Origin: Pseudolysobacter sp.
Lineage (GTDB): Bacteria > Pseudomonadota > Gammaproteobacteria > Xanthomonadales > Rhodanobacteraceae
Length of the DNA: 6,231 nt
Direction of reading: 5' to 3'
Assembly: GCA_025351985.1 (NCBI GenBank)
Contig: JANXUW010000531.1
Location: forward strand, 1-6,231
A model generated the notes under the pieces. That model was not told the origin of the DNA. It made no database searches and saw only the letters and a program-made list of their open reading frames with translations. The translations under genes were made by a program, and so were the position numbers. The stretch's first letter is position 1. Each line of letters begins with the position of its first letter. Shown here piece by piece: positions 1-5,986 of the stretch.

Positions 1-872
1 ATCTCCACAATATCGACCGGCGCATTGCGCGCGCTGAGCACAGCACCAATCGAAGCGCCGATGACCGCGGCGATCGCCAGCCATTGGAACGCATCGAGGT
101 GTTCATCGAGAAACAGCAGACCGAGCAACGCGCCCATTGCCGGCTCGATGCTCACCAGAATGCCGACGGTAGGCGCGGGCAATCGCGTCAACGCGTGCAT
201 CTCGAGCGAATACGGCAGCGCCGAACTCAGCACGGCCACACCCACTGCGAACGGCAGCGCGGACAGAGAAAACAGCGCGGCGCCGGCGTGCATTACGCCC
301 ACGGGCACCACGACGAGTGCGCCGATGGCGGAACCCAGCGCCACCGCGTCGCCACCGAAGGCGTTTCCCGCGCGACGACCCAGAACAATGTAGGTGGCCC
401 AGCCGATCGCGGCGGCCAGTGCATACAACACGCCCACGGGATCGAGCGCCTGCGCTTGCGTGCGATACGGCAGCAGCAAAGCGAGCCCGGCCACCACCAA
501 GCCAGCCCATAGAAAATCCAACGCGCGGCGCGAGCCGAACAGGGCGATGGCGAGCGGGCCGAGGAACTCCAGCGCCACTGCTATGCCCAGCGGGATAGTC
601 CGCAACGCCATATAGAAACAAAGGTTCATGATGCCCAGCGTGAGGCCATAACCCCACAACGAAGCCCAACCATGTCGACCGGAAAGACGCCGCCACGGCT
701 GCCGCAACAGCCACAAGATCAGCGCCCCCAAACCGAGGCGCAATGCGGTAGCGCCCTGCGCGCCTACCAGTGGGAAAAGTTGCTTGGCGAGCGCCGCGCC
801 GAACTGGAACGAAAGCATGCCAAGCAGCAACGCGCCGACCGGCAACAGCGGTGAATTGGAACGTGAGGACAT
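1..872 (-). CDS. rhtA: RhtA-type threonine/homoserine exporter (EamA/DMT family), 3' end cut by window edge
   Basis: Inner-membrane exporter of the drug/metabolite transporter superfamily. E. coli RhtA exports threonine and homoserine and tolerates their analogues. 290 codons are open to the left edge; E. coli RhtA has 295 residues, so only a few C-terminal residues should be missing. As recalled from E. coli RhtA, matching blocks are ALAKQLFPLVGAQG (27-40), TALRLGLGALIL (42-53), IPLGIAVALEFLGPLAIALF (93-112), LSSALPYSLEMHALTRLP (215-232) and SIEPAMGALLGLLFL (241-255). These span the two EamA repeats and about ten membrane segments. The ATG at 872 has no clear Shine-Dalgarno. An in-frame TTG at 896 has GAGG four bases upstream (901-904) and an in-frame TGA just before that, so the protein may start eight residues earlier. 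It is divergent from the SulP gene. The family call is firm; the exact substrate is inferred from similarity. Confidence 0.92.
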   Translation of the reverse strand, partial: MSSRSNSPLLPVGALLLGMLSFQFGAALAKQLFPLVGAQGATALRLGLGALILWLLRQPWRRLSGRHGWASLWGYGLTLGIMNLCFYMALRTIPLGIAVALEFLGPLAIALFGSRRALDFLWAGLVVAGLALLLPYRTQAQALDPVGVLYALAAAIGWATYIVLGRRAGNAFGGDAVALGSAIGALVVVPVGVMHAGAALFSLSALPFAVGVAVLSSALPYSLEMHALTRLPAPTVGILVSIEPAMGALLGLLFLDEHLDAFQWLAIAAVIGASIGAVLSARNAPVDIVE

Positions 873-994
873 GGCGCGGCCGCCGCAATGGTGCAAGGCG
901 CCTCATCATCGCTGATCGCGCAGGTTTACCCAAATGAAATCCCGCGAATCTGGCGTTTCACTGTGCATGGCGTGATCTATCGAACGCGGGCAGA
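873..994. promoter_or_regulatory. Divergent intergenic region between rhtA and the SulP gene
   Basis: This 122-base gap separates two divergently transcribed transporter genes, so both promoters should lie here or just inside the gene starts. I find no pair of -35/-10 boxes that stands out on either strand. It holds a GAGG (read leftwards) at 901-904 that could serve the alternative TTG start of rhtA. It also holds a 13-codon open frame at 934-975 on the plus strand, discussed as a finding. The regulatory role is inferred from layout only. Confidence 0.4.
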
Positions 995-2704
995 ATGGTC
1001 GAGCCGCATCGCACGCCAACCATCAGGCCGATCAGAATGAATGCCAGATCCGCATCCGCATCAGCGTCGAGCCCGAACGCCAGCATTGATTCGTTTTCGA
1101 CCGCGACAATCGGTGCTGACTTTATCGCCGGTTTGTCGATTGCCGGTTTGCTGCTGCCGGAGGCGGTCGCGTATTCCGGCATCGCCGCGCTGCCGCCGCA
1201 GGCTGGCGTGATTGCATTGTTCGCGGGCCTGGTCTGCTACGGCTTGTTCGGTCGCAGCCGCTACGCGATTGTCTCGGCGACCTCATCATCGGCGGCGGTG
1301 CTGGCGGCGGGCACGCTGGCATTGGCCGGTGCCAATGGCGCTTCGCGCGCGCTGATCGCGTCCATGCTGGTGCTGTTGACCGGCGCTTGTTTTCTGATTG
1401 CCGGTGCGGCGCGGCTCGGTGGTTTGTCGAACCTGATCGCGCGGCCGGTGCTGCGTGGTTTTGCGTTCGGCTTGGCCTGCGTGATCGCGTTGAAGCAGTT
1501 GCCAAACCTGGTCGGCCTGCCGGCATTGCATGGCGATTTCATGCCGCTGTTGCTCGCCAATTTGCTCGGACATTTGCCGCTGTTGCAGCCGGTCACGGCA
1601 CTCGCTGGCGGGCTCGCCTTGCTGCTGCTGTTTGTCAGCGAACGCGTACATCGATTGCCGGGCAGTCTGCTCGTGATTGTGCTCGGTATCGCCGCTTCGG
1701 GTTGGCTGGCGGAGCACGGCGTTGCATTGACCGGGACCATCCAGTTGGCACCGGACTGGGCGTTGCCGACCTGGCCATCCACCGACCAGTGGCTGCCGAG
1801 CGTCGAACTCGCGGCGGCGCTGTTGCTGATCCTGTATGCGGAGTCGTACAGCTCGATCCGCAGCTTCGCGCTCAAGCATGGCGACGCAGTGAATCCGAAT
1901 CGTGATCTGCTCGTGCTTGGCATCGCCAATGTCGTGTCCGGTGTGCTGCACGGTATGCCGGTCGGTGCGGGCTATTCGGCGACGTCGGCGAACGAGGCCG
2001 CCGGTGCGCGTTCGCGATTGGCCGGTTTGATTGCAATGGCGGTCATGCTGCTGATGGTGCTTTTATTGCTGCGCTGGATCGAACGTATTCCCGAACCGGT
2101 GCTCGCGGCGATCGTGATTCACGCCGTCAGCAAGTCGTGGCGCTTGGCAGTGTTCAAGCCTTATCTGCGCTGGAAACGCGACCGACTGGTGGCGCTTGCT
2201 GCGGTGCTCGCCGTGCTCACGCTCGGCATCCTCAACGGCTTGCTGGTGGCGATTGCATTCAGCCTGATCATGCTGTTGCGCCAGCTCTCTAGTCCGCGTC
2301 TGAGCGTGCTTGGCCAGCTTGCGGACAGCCACGATTTTGTCAGCGTCGCCCTGCATCCGCAGCAAACGCGCGAGCTGGAAGGTTTGCTGATCCTGCGCCC
2401 GGAAGAGCCACTGTTTTTCGCCAACGCGGAAACCGTATTCGGTGTGGCGCGGCAACACGTCGAAGCACGTGCGGGTCTGCGACGCGTCATTCTCAGTCTG
2501 GAAGCATCCGCCGATCTGGACAGCACCGCGCTCGAAGCGCTCGCTGATTTTGCAACGTGGACCAGCGCAAACGACATCGTACTCTGCGTTGCGCGGCTGA
2601 AAGACGATGTCCGCGCATTGTTGATCCTCGCGGCGCTGCCGCAATTGCCGGAACAAGCGCTGAGTTACTGGAGCGTGGCGGATGCGGCGTTTGTTCAATC
2701 CTGA
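995..2704 (+). CDS. SulP-family anion transporter with C-terminal STAS domain
   Basis: Inner-membrane carrier of the SulP/SLC26 family, which moves sulfate, bicarbonate, dicarboxylates or other anions by proton or sodium symport or by exchange. 569 residues, the usual length. The transport domain spans about 38-430, with the first-helix signature DFIAGLSIAGLLLPEAVAYS (42-61; the family norm is close to IPQAMAYA), the third-helix start FGRSRYAIVSATSSSAA (85-101), the eighth-helix acidic residue E283 in YAESYSSIRSFALKHG, and GMPVGAGYSATSANEAAGAR (320-339) where classical members have an SRT-type motif. A STAS domain follows at about 446-567, with ILSLEASADLDSTALEAL (499-516) matching the conserved turn around D509-S510. 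ATG at 995 and ATG at 1037 (residue 15) are both possible; AGG at 1025-1027 slightly favours the second, giving 555 residues. It is divergent from rhtA and probably monocistronic. The substrate cannot be read from sequence. Confidence 0.93.
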   Translation: MVEPHRTPTIRPIRMNARSASASASSPNASIDSFSTATIGADFIAGLSIAGLLLPEAVAYSGIAALPPQAGVIALFAGLVCYGLFGRSRYAIVSATSSSAAVLAAGTLALAGANGASRALIASMLVLLTGACFLIAGAARLGGLSNLIARPVLRGFAFGLACVIALKQLPNLVGLPALHGDFMPLLLANLLGHLPLLQPVTALAGGLALLLLFVSERVHRLPGSLLVIVLGIAASGWLAEHGVALTGTIQLAPDWALPTWPSTDQWLPSVELAAALLLILYAESYSSIRSFALKHGDAVNPNRDLLVLGIANVVSGVLHGMPVGAGYSATSANEAAGARSRLAGLIAMAVMLLMVLLLLRWIERIPEPVLAAIVIHAVSKSWRLAVFKPYLRWKRDRLVALAAVLAVLTLGILNGLLVAIAFSLIMLLRQLSSPRLSVLGQLADSHDFVSVALHPQQTRELEGLLILRPEEPLFFANAETVFGVARQHVEARAGLRRVILSLEASADLDSTALEALADFATWTSANDIVLCVARLKDDVRALLILAALPQLPEQALSYWSVADAAFVQS

Positions 2705-2764
2705 TCGTCGTCATTTCGCGCATTGTCGCGGCAACAACAACACAGCTTGAGCGTGCTTTGAATC
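2705..2764. other. Convergent gap, no clear terminator
   Basis: A 60-base space between the 3' ends of the SulP gene and the leftward uncharacterised gene. A bidirectional terminator would be expected here, but I see only short weak pairings (for example CGCG around 2717-2730) and no GC stem followed by a T tract on either strand. Termination may be Rho-dependent. Confidence 0.4.
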
Positions 2765-3316
2765 TCAGGTGTCCGTTGTATTGCGCGGCCGATATTCGCG
2801 CATCTGCGCGTACAGCGGTGCGAGCGTTGCAATTTCGCAAGAATCCAGTGCATGCAAATACGTGGTCGCGAAATCTTCGTAACTGCGCGCGCGCCACAGG
2901 CGACCTGCCTTGTCGATCACAAGCGAATGGCCGACGCCACCACGAAAGATGCGCGAACCATCGGTGCCGGTGAAAAACGTGCACGTCCACGGGCGTTCCT
3001 GCGAATGCGCGGCCATGAACAATTGGATGTCACACACCAGACGCTCGAACAGTCCGGCGCGCGCATTTGGCGCTGCATCGAGCGTTGCCGTGATCGCCTG
3101 TTTGAGCATCGCATCCGCCGGCGAAGTCACGACGCCGGATTGCAAATTCGAGATTGTGATCTGATCGCTCATGGTCATGCAGCCGATGGAAAACGTGCCA
3201 CTGCGATTGCGCCGAATCGCACTCCGCAGCGGCTCAATGTGTAGTCGAAAAGCGCGATCAGCGCTTGACCAGCTCGACATGTCGCCATGCTCATCCTGCG
3301 TAATCTGCAAATTCAT
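2765..3316 (-). CDS. Uncharacterised protein, N-terminus uncertain (probably frameshifted secreted protein)
   Basis: I do not recognise this family. From the ATG at 3316 it has 183 residues; ATGs at 3178 and 3172 would give 137 and 135. None has a Shine-Dalgarno. The protein looks like one globular alpha/beta domain: a strand-like stretch TFSIGCMTMSDQITISNL (41-58), a helical middle (66-103), a compact segment FFTGTDGSRIFRGGVGHSLV (114-133) leading into IDKAGRLWRARSYEDF (134-149), and a charged tail. Cysteines are at 46, 95, 112 and 160. No transmembrane segment is visible. The frame stays coding-like upstream to about 3385: in 70 codons from 3385, G+C by hand count is about 56, 54 and 64% at positions 1, 2 and 3. 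The starts at 3178/3172 would also cut through the strand-like stretch. The likely true start is the signal-peptide start at 3420, one frame away. A GTG at 3487 keeps this frame open but would translate the terminator hairpin, so I reject it. Confidence 0.6.
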   Translation of the reverse strand: MNLQITQDEHGDMSSWSSADRAFRLHIEPLRSAIRRNRSGTFSIGCMTMSDQITISNLQSGVVTSPADAMLKQAITATLDAAPNARAGLFERLVCDIQLFMAAHSQERPWTCTFFTGTDGSRIFRGGVGHSLVIDKAGRLWRARSYEDFATTYLHALDSCEIATLAPLYAQMREYRPRNTTDT

Positions 3317-3381
3317 TTGCGCTGATTTCGATGCGCCGACAAACGCGGCTTTGTCCGCGCGCACCGGTTTGGCGCGTGCGC

Positions 3382-3420
3382 TCAAGCACAAACCGTGGCC
3401 AGCGTAATCAAAATTTTCAT
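3382..3420 (-). pseudogene. Out-of-frame signal-peptide start of the uncharacterised gene
   Basis: ATG at 3420 begins MKILITLATVCA and hits TGA at 3382-3384. A short basic start followed by a hydrophobic run is typical of a Sec signal peptide. In the neighbouring frame the next codons read LSARAKPVRADKAAF, which would finish the signal with an S-A-R-A / K cleavage site. One added base near 3385 restores a continuous precursor of about 218 residues ending at 2765. GGG ends seven bases before the ATG and could be a weak ribosome binding site. Either the gene is inactivated, or the base is missing through sequence error, or less likely the frame is shifted during translation. The junction is seen in the sequence; the interpretation is inference. 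Confidence 0.5.
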
Positions 3421-3436
3421 GCCGCACCCATCGATG

Positions 3437-3466
3437 AAAACCCGCTCGCATATTGCACGAGCGGGT
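3437..3466 (-). terminator. Intrinsic terminator-like hairpin after the dehydrogenase gene
   Basis: A perfect 9-bp stem pairs 3440-3448 (acccgctcg) with 3458-3466 (cgagcgggt) around a 9-base loop. Read leftwards it is followed by a short T run (3437-3440), so it fits a terminator for transcripts coming from the dehydrogenase gene, whose stop is 81 bases upstream at 3547. On the plus strand no T run follows. The T tract is short, so efficiency may be modest. Confidence 0.55.
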
Positions 3467-3546
3467 GAACAGATCAAAGCGGTTCACTGCGTGCTTGAAT
3501 GCAGCCGCTGTGGAATGTCACGCGCATGACGTATCGCCATGATGTT

Positions 3547-4251
3547 TTAAGCAGGCAACGCGAGATAGACGCCCGGCTGAACACTGAGTCCGGCTTTCAC
3601 CTGGCGCGAAGTGGCATCGGCCAGCACTTCCAGATCGCCGGCTTCGATACCCTGCAACACGCTGGTCGCCACATCGTGCGGATTCGATTTCGGCGCCTGC
3701 ACATCCTTGACCATGTCGGTATCCATGTAGCCGACGTGCACGGCCACCACCTGCGTGCCTTGCGCGCGCAACTCCTGGCGCAAGCCGTTGGTCAACGACC
3801 ATGCCGCAGCTTTCGATGCGCTGTAACCGATCGACGTCGGAAAGCTCATCCAGCTGAGCGCCGACAGCACATTCACCAATGCGCCGCCGTTGTTTGCTGC
3901 GAGTACCGGCGCAAAGGCCGCACTCACGGCGAGCAATCCGTAGACATTGGTTTCGAATTCGGCGCGCATGTTTTCTGTCGCGCCATGCGCGAGTGCACTG
4001 CCGCCGCGAATGATGCCAGCGTTGTTGATGAGCAGCGTGACATCGCCGCACGCCTTTACCGCCGCAGCAATATCGTCGGCATTCGTGACATCGAGTGTGA
4101 TGGCATGCACGCCGGGCAAGGTGATGCTGGCGGGATCGCGCGCGGCAGCGTAGACCTTGCTCGCGCCGGCGGCGAGCAGCGCCTTGGCAAACGCAAGTCC
4201 GAGACCGCGGTTGGCGCCGGTGACAAATGCAACTGAGCCTTTGATGTTCAT
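3547..4251 (-). CDS. Short-chain dehydrogenase/reductase (classical SDR)
   Basis: Cytosolic NAD(P)-dependent oxidoreductase of 234 residues, at the short end for classical SDRs (about 250). The Rossmann fold shows the cofactor motif TGANRGLG (11-18), LDVTN (53-57) with D54, NNAG (76-79) and N102. The catalytic set is S130, Y143 and K147 in YSASK, with N102 as the fourth member. R38 right after the second strand (AAARDP) suggests NADP(H) preference, which is inference. The usual PG after the catalytic helix is VG (173-174), followed by T178. The substrate cannot be predicted. The start is well fixed by AGGAG seven bases upstream. It lies 65 bases downstream of the adaptor gene on the same strand and is followed by a hairpin terminator, so it is the last gene of the leftward transcript, possibly with its own promoter in the AT-rich gap. 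Confidence 0.93.
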   Translation of the reverse strand: MNIKGSVAFVTGANRGLGLAFAKALLAAGASKVYAAARDPASITLPGVHAITLDVTNADDIAAAVKACGDVTLLINNAGIIRGGSALAHGATENMRAEFETNVYGLLAVSAAFAPVLAANNGGALVNVLSALSWMSFPTSIGYSASKAAAWSLTNGLRQELRAQGTQVVAVHVGYMDTDMVKDVQAPKSNPHDVATSVLQGIEAGDLEVLADATSRQVKAGLSVQPGVYLALPA

Positions 4252-4258
4252 GATTGAT

Positions 4259-4263
4259 CTCCT
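4259..4263 (-). promoter_or_regulatory. Strong ribosome binding site of the dehydrogenase gene
   Basis: AGGAG on the minus strand, seven bases before the ATG at 4251. It is the best Shine-Dalgarno in the window and settles the start. The upstream genes of the same strand rely on overlap coupling instead. Confidence 0.8.
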
Positions 4264-4313
4264 AGTGATGAAAGTAAATTTTTATATGACGAATACCATA
4301 TTTACGCACAAAT
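4264..4313 (-). promoter_or_regulatory. AT-rich spacer with candidate promoter and inverted repeat
   Basis: Only 13 of these 50 bases are G or C, in a neighbourhood near 60%. On the minus strand there is a TATAAA (4281-4286) that could be a -10 box; the only -35 candidate is a weak TTGTGC (4306-4311) at a long 19-base spacing. GTAAAT at 4274-4279 and ATTTAC at 4300-4305 form an inverted repeat that brackets the -10 candidate. The right arm extends as catatttac and the left arm has a matching atg after a 6-base insertion. This looks like a promoter with an operator for the dehydrogenase gene, perhaps bound by the TetR-type regulator encoded upstream. Function is inferred. Confidence 0.4.
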
Positions 4314-4316
4314 GAT

Positions 4317-5525
4317 TTACGGCTTGATGTTTGCAGCCGCTGCGACCGACGGTAAAACCGGCGTGATCGAATCATCCGCGACTGTCGTTTTCATCGGCGC
4401 TTTCAACGTCACCGTCACCGTGCTCGACAACCCTGGCCGCAATGCAGCGAGCGCCGACTGGCCGCTATCGAAACGAATCCGCACCGGTACGCGCTGCACG
4501 ATCTTGGTGAAGTTTCCGGTGCCAGGCTCGAACGGCAACAGCGAAAACTGCGAACCCGAACCCGGCGCAAAACTCTCGACCTGGCCTTTCAGCGTGACGC
4601 CCGGTAGCGCATCGATTTCTATCGCCGCAGATTGGCCCGCAGCCATGCGCGCCGTTTGCGTTTCCTTGAAGTTGGCGACCACATACAGATCGTTGATCGG
4701 CACGATGCTCAACAGCCGCGTGCCGGGCTGGACGTAGTCGCCCTGCTCCACTTGGCGATCGGCGACGACACCATCGATCGGCGCAAAAATCATCGTGTGT
4801 TGTTGATCTTGCTGCGCGAGATTGAGCGCCGCCTGTGCGCCAGCGACCGCTGCTTCGGCCTGCGCAAGATTGGCTTGCAAGGTCTGTCGTTTGGCGCGCG
4901 TCACGGCGGCTTGGTTGCGACTCACATCAAACTGCGCGCGGCTGCGATCCGCATCGGCCACGGCACTGATCGCCGCCGCGCGATATTGGTCCGCATCGTG
5001 TTTCGCCACGGCGCCGGAGCCGACCAGATTGTCGAAGCGTTTACGATCCGCCTGCGCGCGTTCGCTCTGCGCATCGGCGGAACGAATCGTCGTCAGCGCG
5101 GCGCGGATATTCGACGCGGCGAGTTGCTCTTCCGCATCGAGCGCATTCAAGGTGGCTGCCGCCGCGGCCTGCGTTGCCTGCGCGTTTTGCAGCGCCGCGC
5201 TGGCCGAGGCGACACGCGCATCGAACTCTTCCGGATCGATTCGTACCAACGCATCGCCGCGCTTCACCTTCTGGTTGTGCCGCACCAGCACCTCAGCCAC
5301 GAGGCCGCGCACTTTCGGCGCCACGATCGAACTGTCGGCCTGCACATAGGCGTTATCAGTCGACACCGAAGATTTCGGCGCCACGATATAAAACGCGCCG
5401 CCCGCAGCAAAAACGATCGCGATCAGCACGGCGACAGGCGCCTTGCGCGAGAACATCGGCTGATGTGTTTTTGCATCGGTCAATGCGATCGGCGGGGTCG
5501 CAGCGCGTGCCGTTTCCGTGTTCAC
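4317..5525 (-). CDS. EmrA/HlyD-type membrane fusion protein (periplasmic adaptor)
   Basis: Periplasmic adaptor that links an inner-membrane pump to an outer-membrane channel in tripartite efflux. 402 residues, close to EmrA (about 390). Order: cytosolic tail 1-29; one membrane anchor at about 30-48; STDNAYVQAD (55-64), the EmrA-type entry motif; first half of the lipoyl-like domain (66-99, SIVAPKVRGLVAEVLV...); a long Ala/Gln-rich helical hairpin (about 102-242); second lipoyl half (244-278, MIFAPIDGVVADRQVEQGDYV); and a beta-barrel part with GSGSQFSLLPFEPGTGNF (322-339) and KIVQRVPVRIRF (341-352). E. coli EmrA has a very similar SLLP..ATGN..KVVQRVPVRI segment. The GTG start at 5525 overlaps the thioesterase stop by four bases (GTGA), with only a weak Shine-Dalgarno. 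The frame stays open upstream to 6146, but that stretch overlaps the thioesterase and has no adaptor features. No EmrB-type pump gene follows. Confidence 0.93.
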   Translation of the reverse strand: MNTETARAATPPIALTDAKTHQPMFSRKAPVAVLIAIVFAAGGAFYIVAPKSSVSTDNAYVQADSSIVAPKVRGLVAEVLVRHNQKVKRGDALVRIDPEEFDARVASASAALQNAQATQAAAAATLNALDAEEQLAASNIRAALTTIRSADAQSERAQADRKRFDNLVGSGAVAKHDADQYRAAAISAVADADRSRAQFDVSRNQAAVTRAKRQTLQANLAQAEAAVAGAQAALNLAQQDQQHTMIFAPIDGVVADRQVEQGDYVQPGTRLLSIVPINDLYVVANFKETQTARMAAGQSAAIEIDALPGVTLKGQVESFAPGSGSQFSLLPFEPGTGNFTKIVQRVPVRIRFDSGQSALAALRPGLSSTVTVTLKAPMKTTVADDSITPVLPSVAAAANIKP

Positions 5526-5986
5526 TTTTCGATCACCAACAAGGTGGATGTCGCCGATGCGTAAAGTTTTCCGTTCGCATCGATCAGTCTTGCTTCGGCG
5601 AATGCAACACGCCGACCCATGCTGATCACACGTCCTTCGGCACGCACTTTTCCGGTCTTGTCGGTCAGCGCTTTGTGGTACGCGACCTTGAGTTCCAGCG
5701 TGGTATATCCCTGTGTCGCGGAAAGGCTCGCGTGCACCGCACAGCCGCATGCGGAATCGAGCAGGGTAGCGGCATAACCACCATGCACCATGCCGATCGG
5801 ATTGTAGGCATGCAGGCCAGGCGTGCCTTCGAATACCGCGCTGCCCTGCGCTACTTCGACGAGGGAGAAATCGAGCGAATCGCCGATGCCGGGACGCTTG
5901 CCGCCAGCGATCAGCGCCTGCAGTTGTTGCAGCCCGGTGAGTTCGGTCGAGCTCTGCGGACCGACAGTTTCGTTGATCATGTTCAT
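5522..5986 (-). CDS. PaaI-family hotdog thioesterase
   Basis: Small cytosolic acyl-CoA thioesterase of 154 residues with a single hotdog fold. The active-site loop and central helix are clear: NPIGMVHGGYAATLLDSACG (62-81), with H68-G69-G70 and D77 at the place of the catalytic aspartate of PaaI-type enzymes. The strands follow (YTTLELKVAYHKAL, GKVRAEGRVISMGRRVAFAEARLID, KLYASATSTLLV). The family hydrolyses aryl- or acyl-CoA esters, usually as a homotetramer; which substrate applies here is unknown. ATG at 5986 overlaps the stop of the TetR-type gene (ATGA), with GGAG eight bases upstream. The 3' end overlaps the adaptor start (GTGA). Its place between a regulator and an efflux adaptor suggests that the operon handles a compound processed through a CoA ester or a related acid, which is inference. 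Confidence 0.92.
   Translation of the reverse strand: MNMINETVGPQSSTELTGLQQLQALIAGGKRPGIGDSLDFSLVEVAQGSAVFEGTPGLHAYNPIGMVHGGYAATLLDSACGCAVHASLSATQGYTTLELKVAYHKALTDKTGKVRAEGRVISMGRRVAFAEARLIDANGKLYASATSTLLVIEK

Noticed and set aside
873..890. GC-rich palindrome gcggccgc near the rhtA start
   Set aside because: A run of G and C of this length is expected by chance in this composition, and nothing links it to a function.
103..933. Minus-strand open frame of 276 codons
   Set aside because: Same strand as rhtA but another frame; the product is Arg-rich with no family features, while the rhtA frame matches RhtA along its length.
1286..1951. Minus-strand open frames of about 220 codons within the SulP gene
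   Set aside because: Antisense shadows of a gene whose transport and STAS domains are clear.
3317..3487. GTG at 3487 as start of the uncharacterised gene
   Set aside because: It would translate through the terminator hairpin, and the extra residues before about 3385 do not look like protein. The signal-peptide start at 3420 in another frame explains the region better.
3517..3530. Near-palindrome gtcacgcgcatgac after the dehydrogenase stop
   Set aside because: Only 14 bases with a wobble in the middle and no loop or T run; too short to claim as a terminator or operator in GC-rich DNA.
3499..4236. Plus-strand open frame of 245 codons
   Set aside because: Antisense shadow of the dehydrogenase, which has all catalytic motifs on the other strand.
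4632..5564. Plus-strand open frame of 310 codons
   Set aside because: It is the antisense shadow of the adaptor gene; the product is rich in Arg, His and Cys with no recognisable domain.
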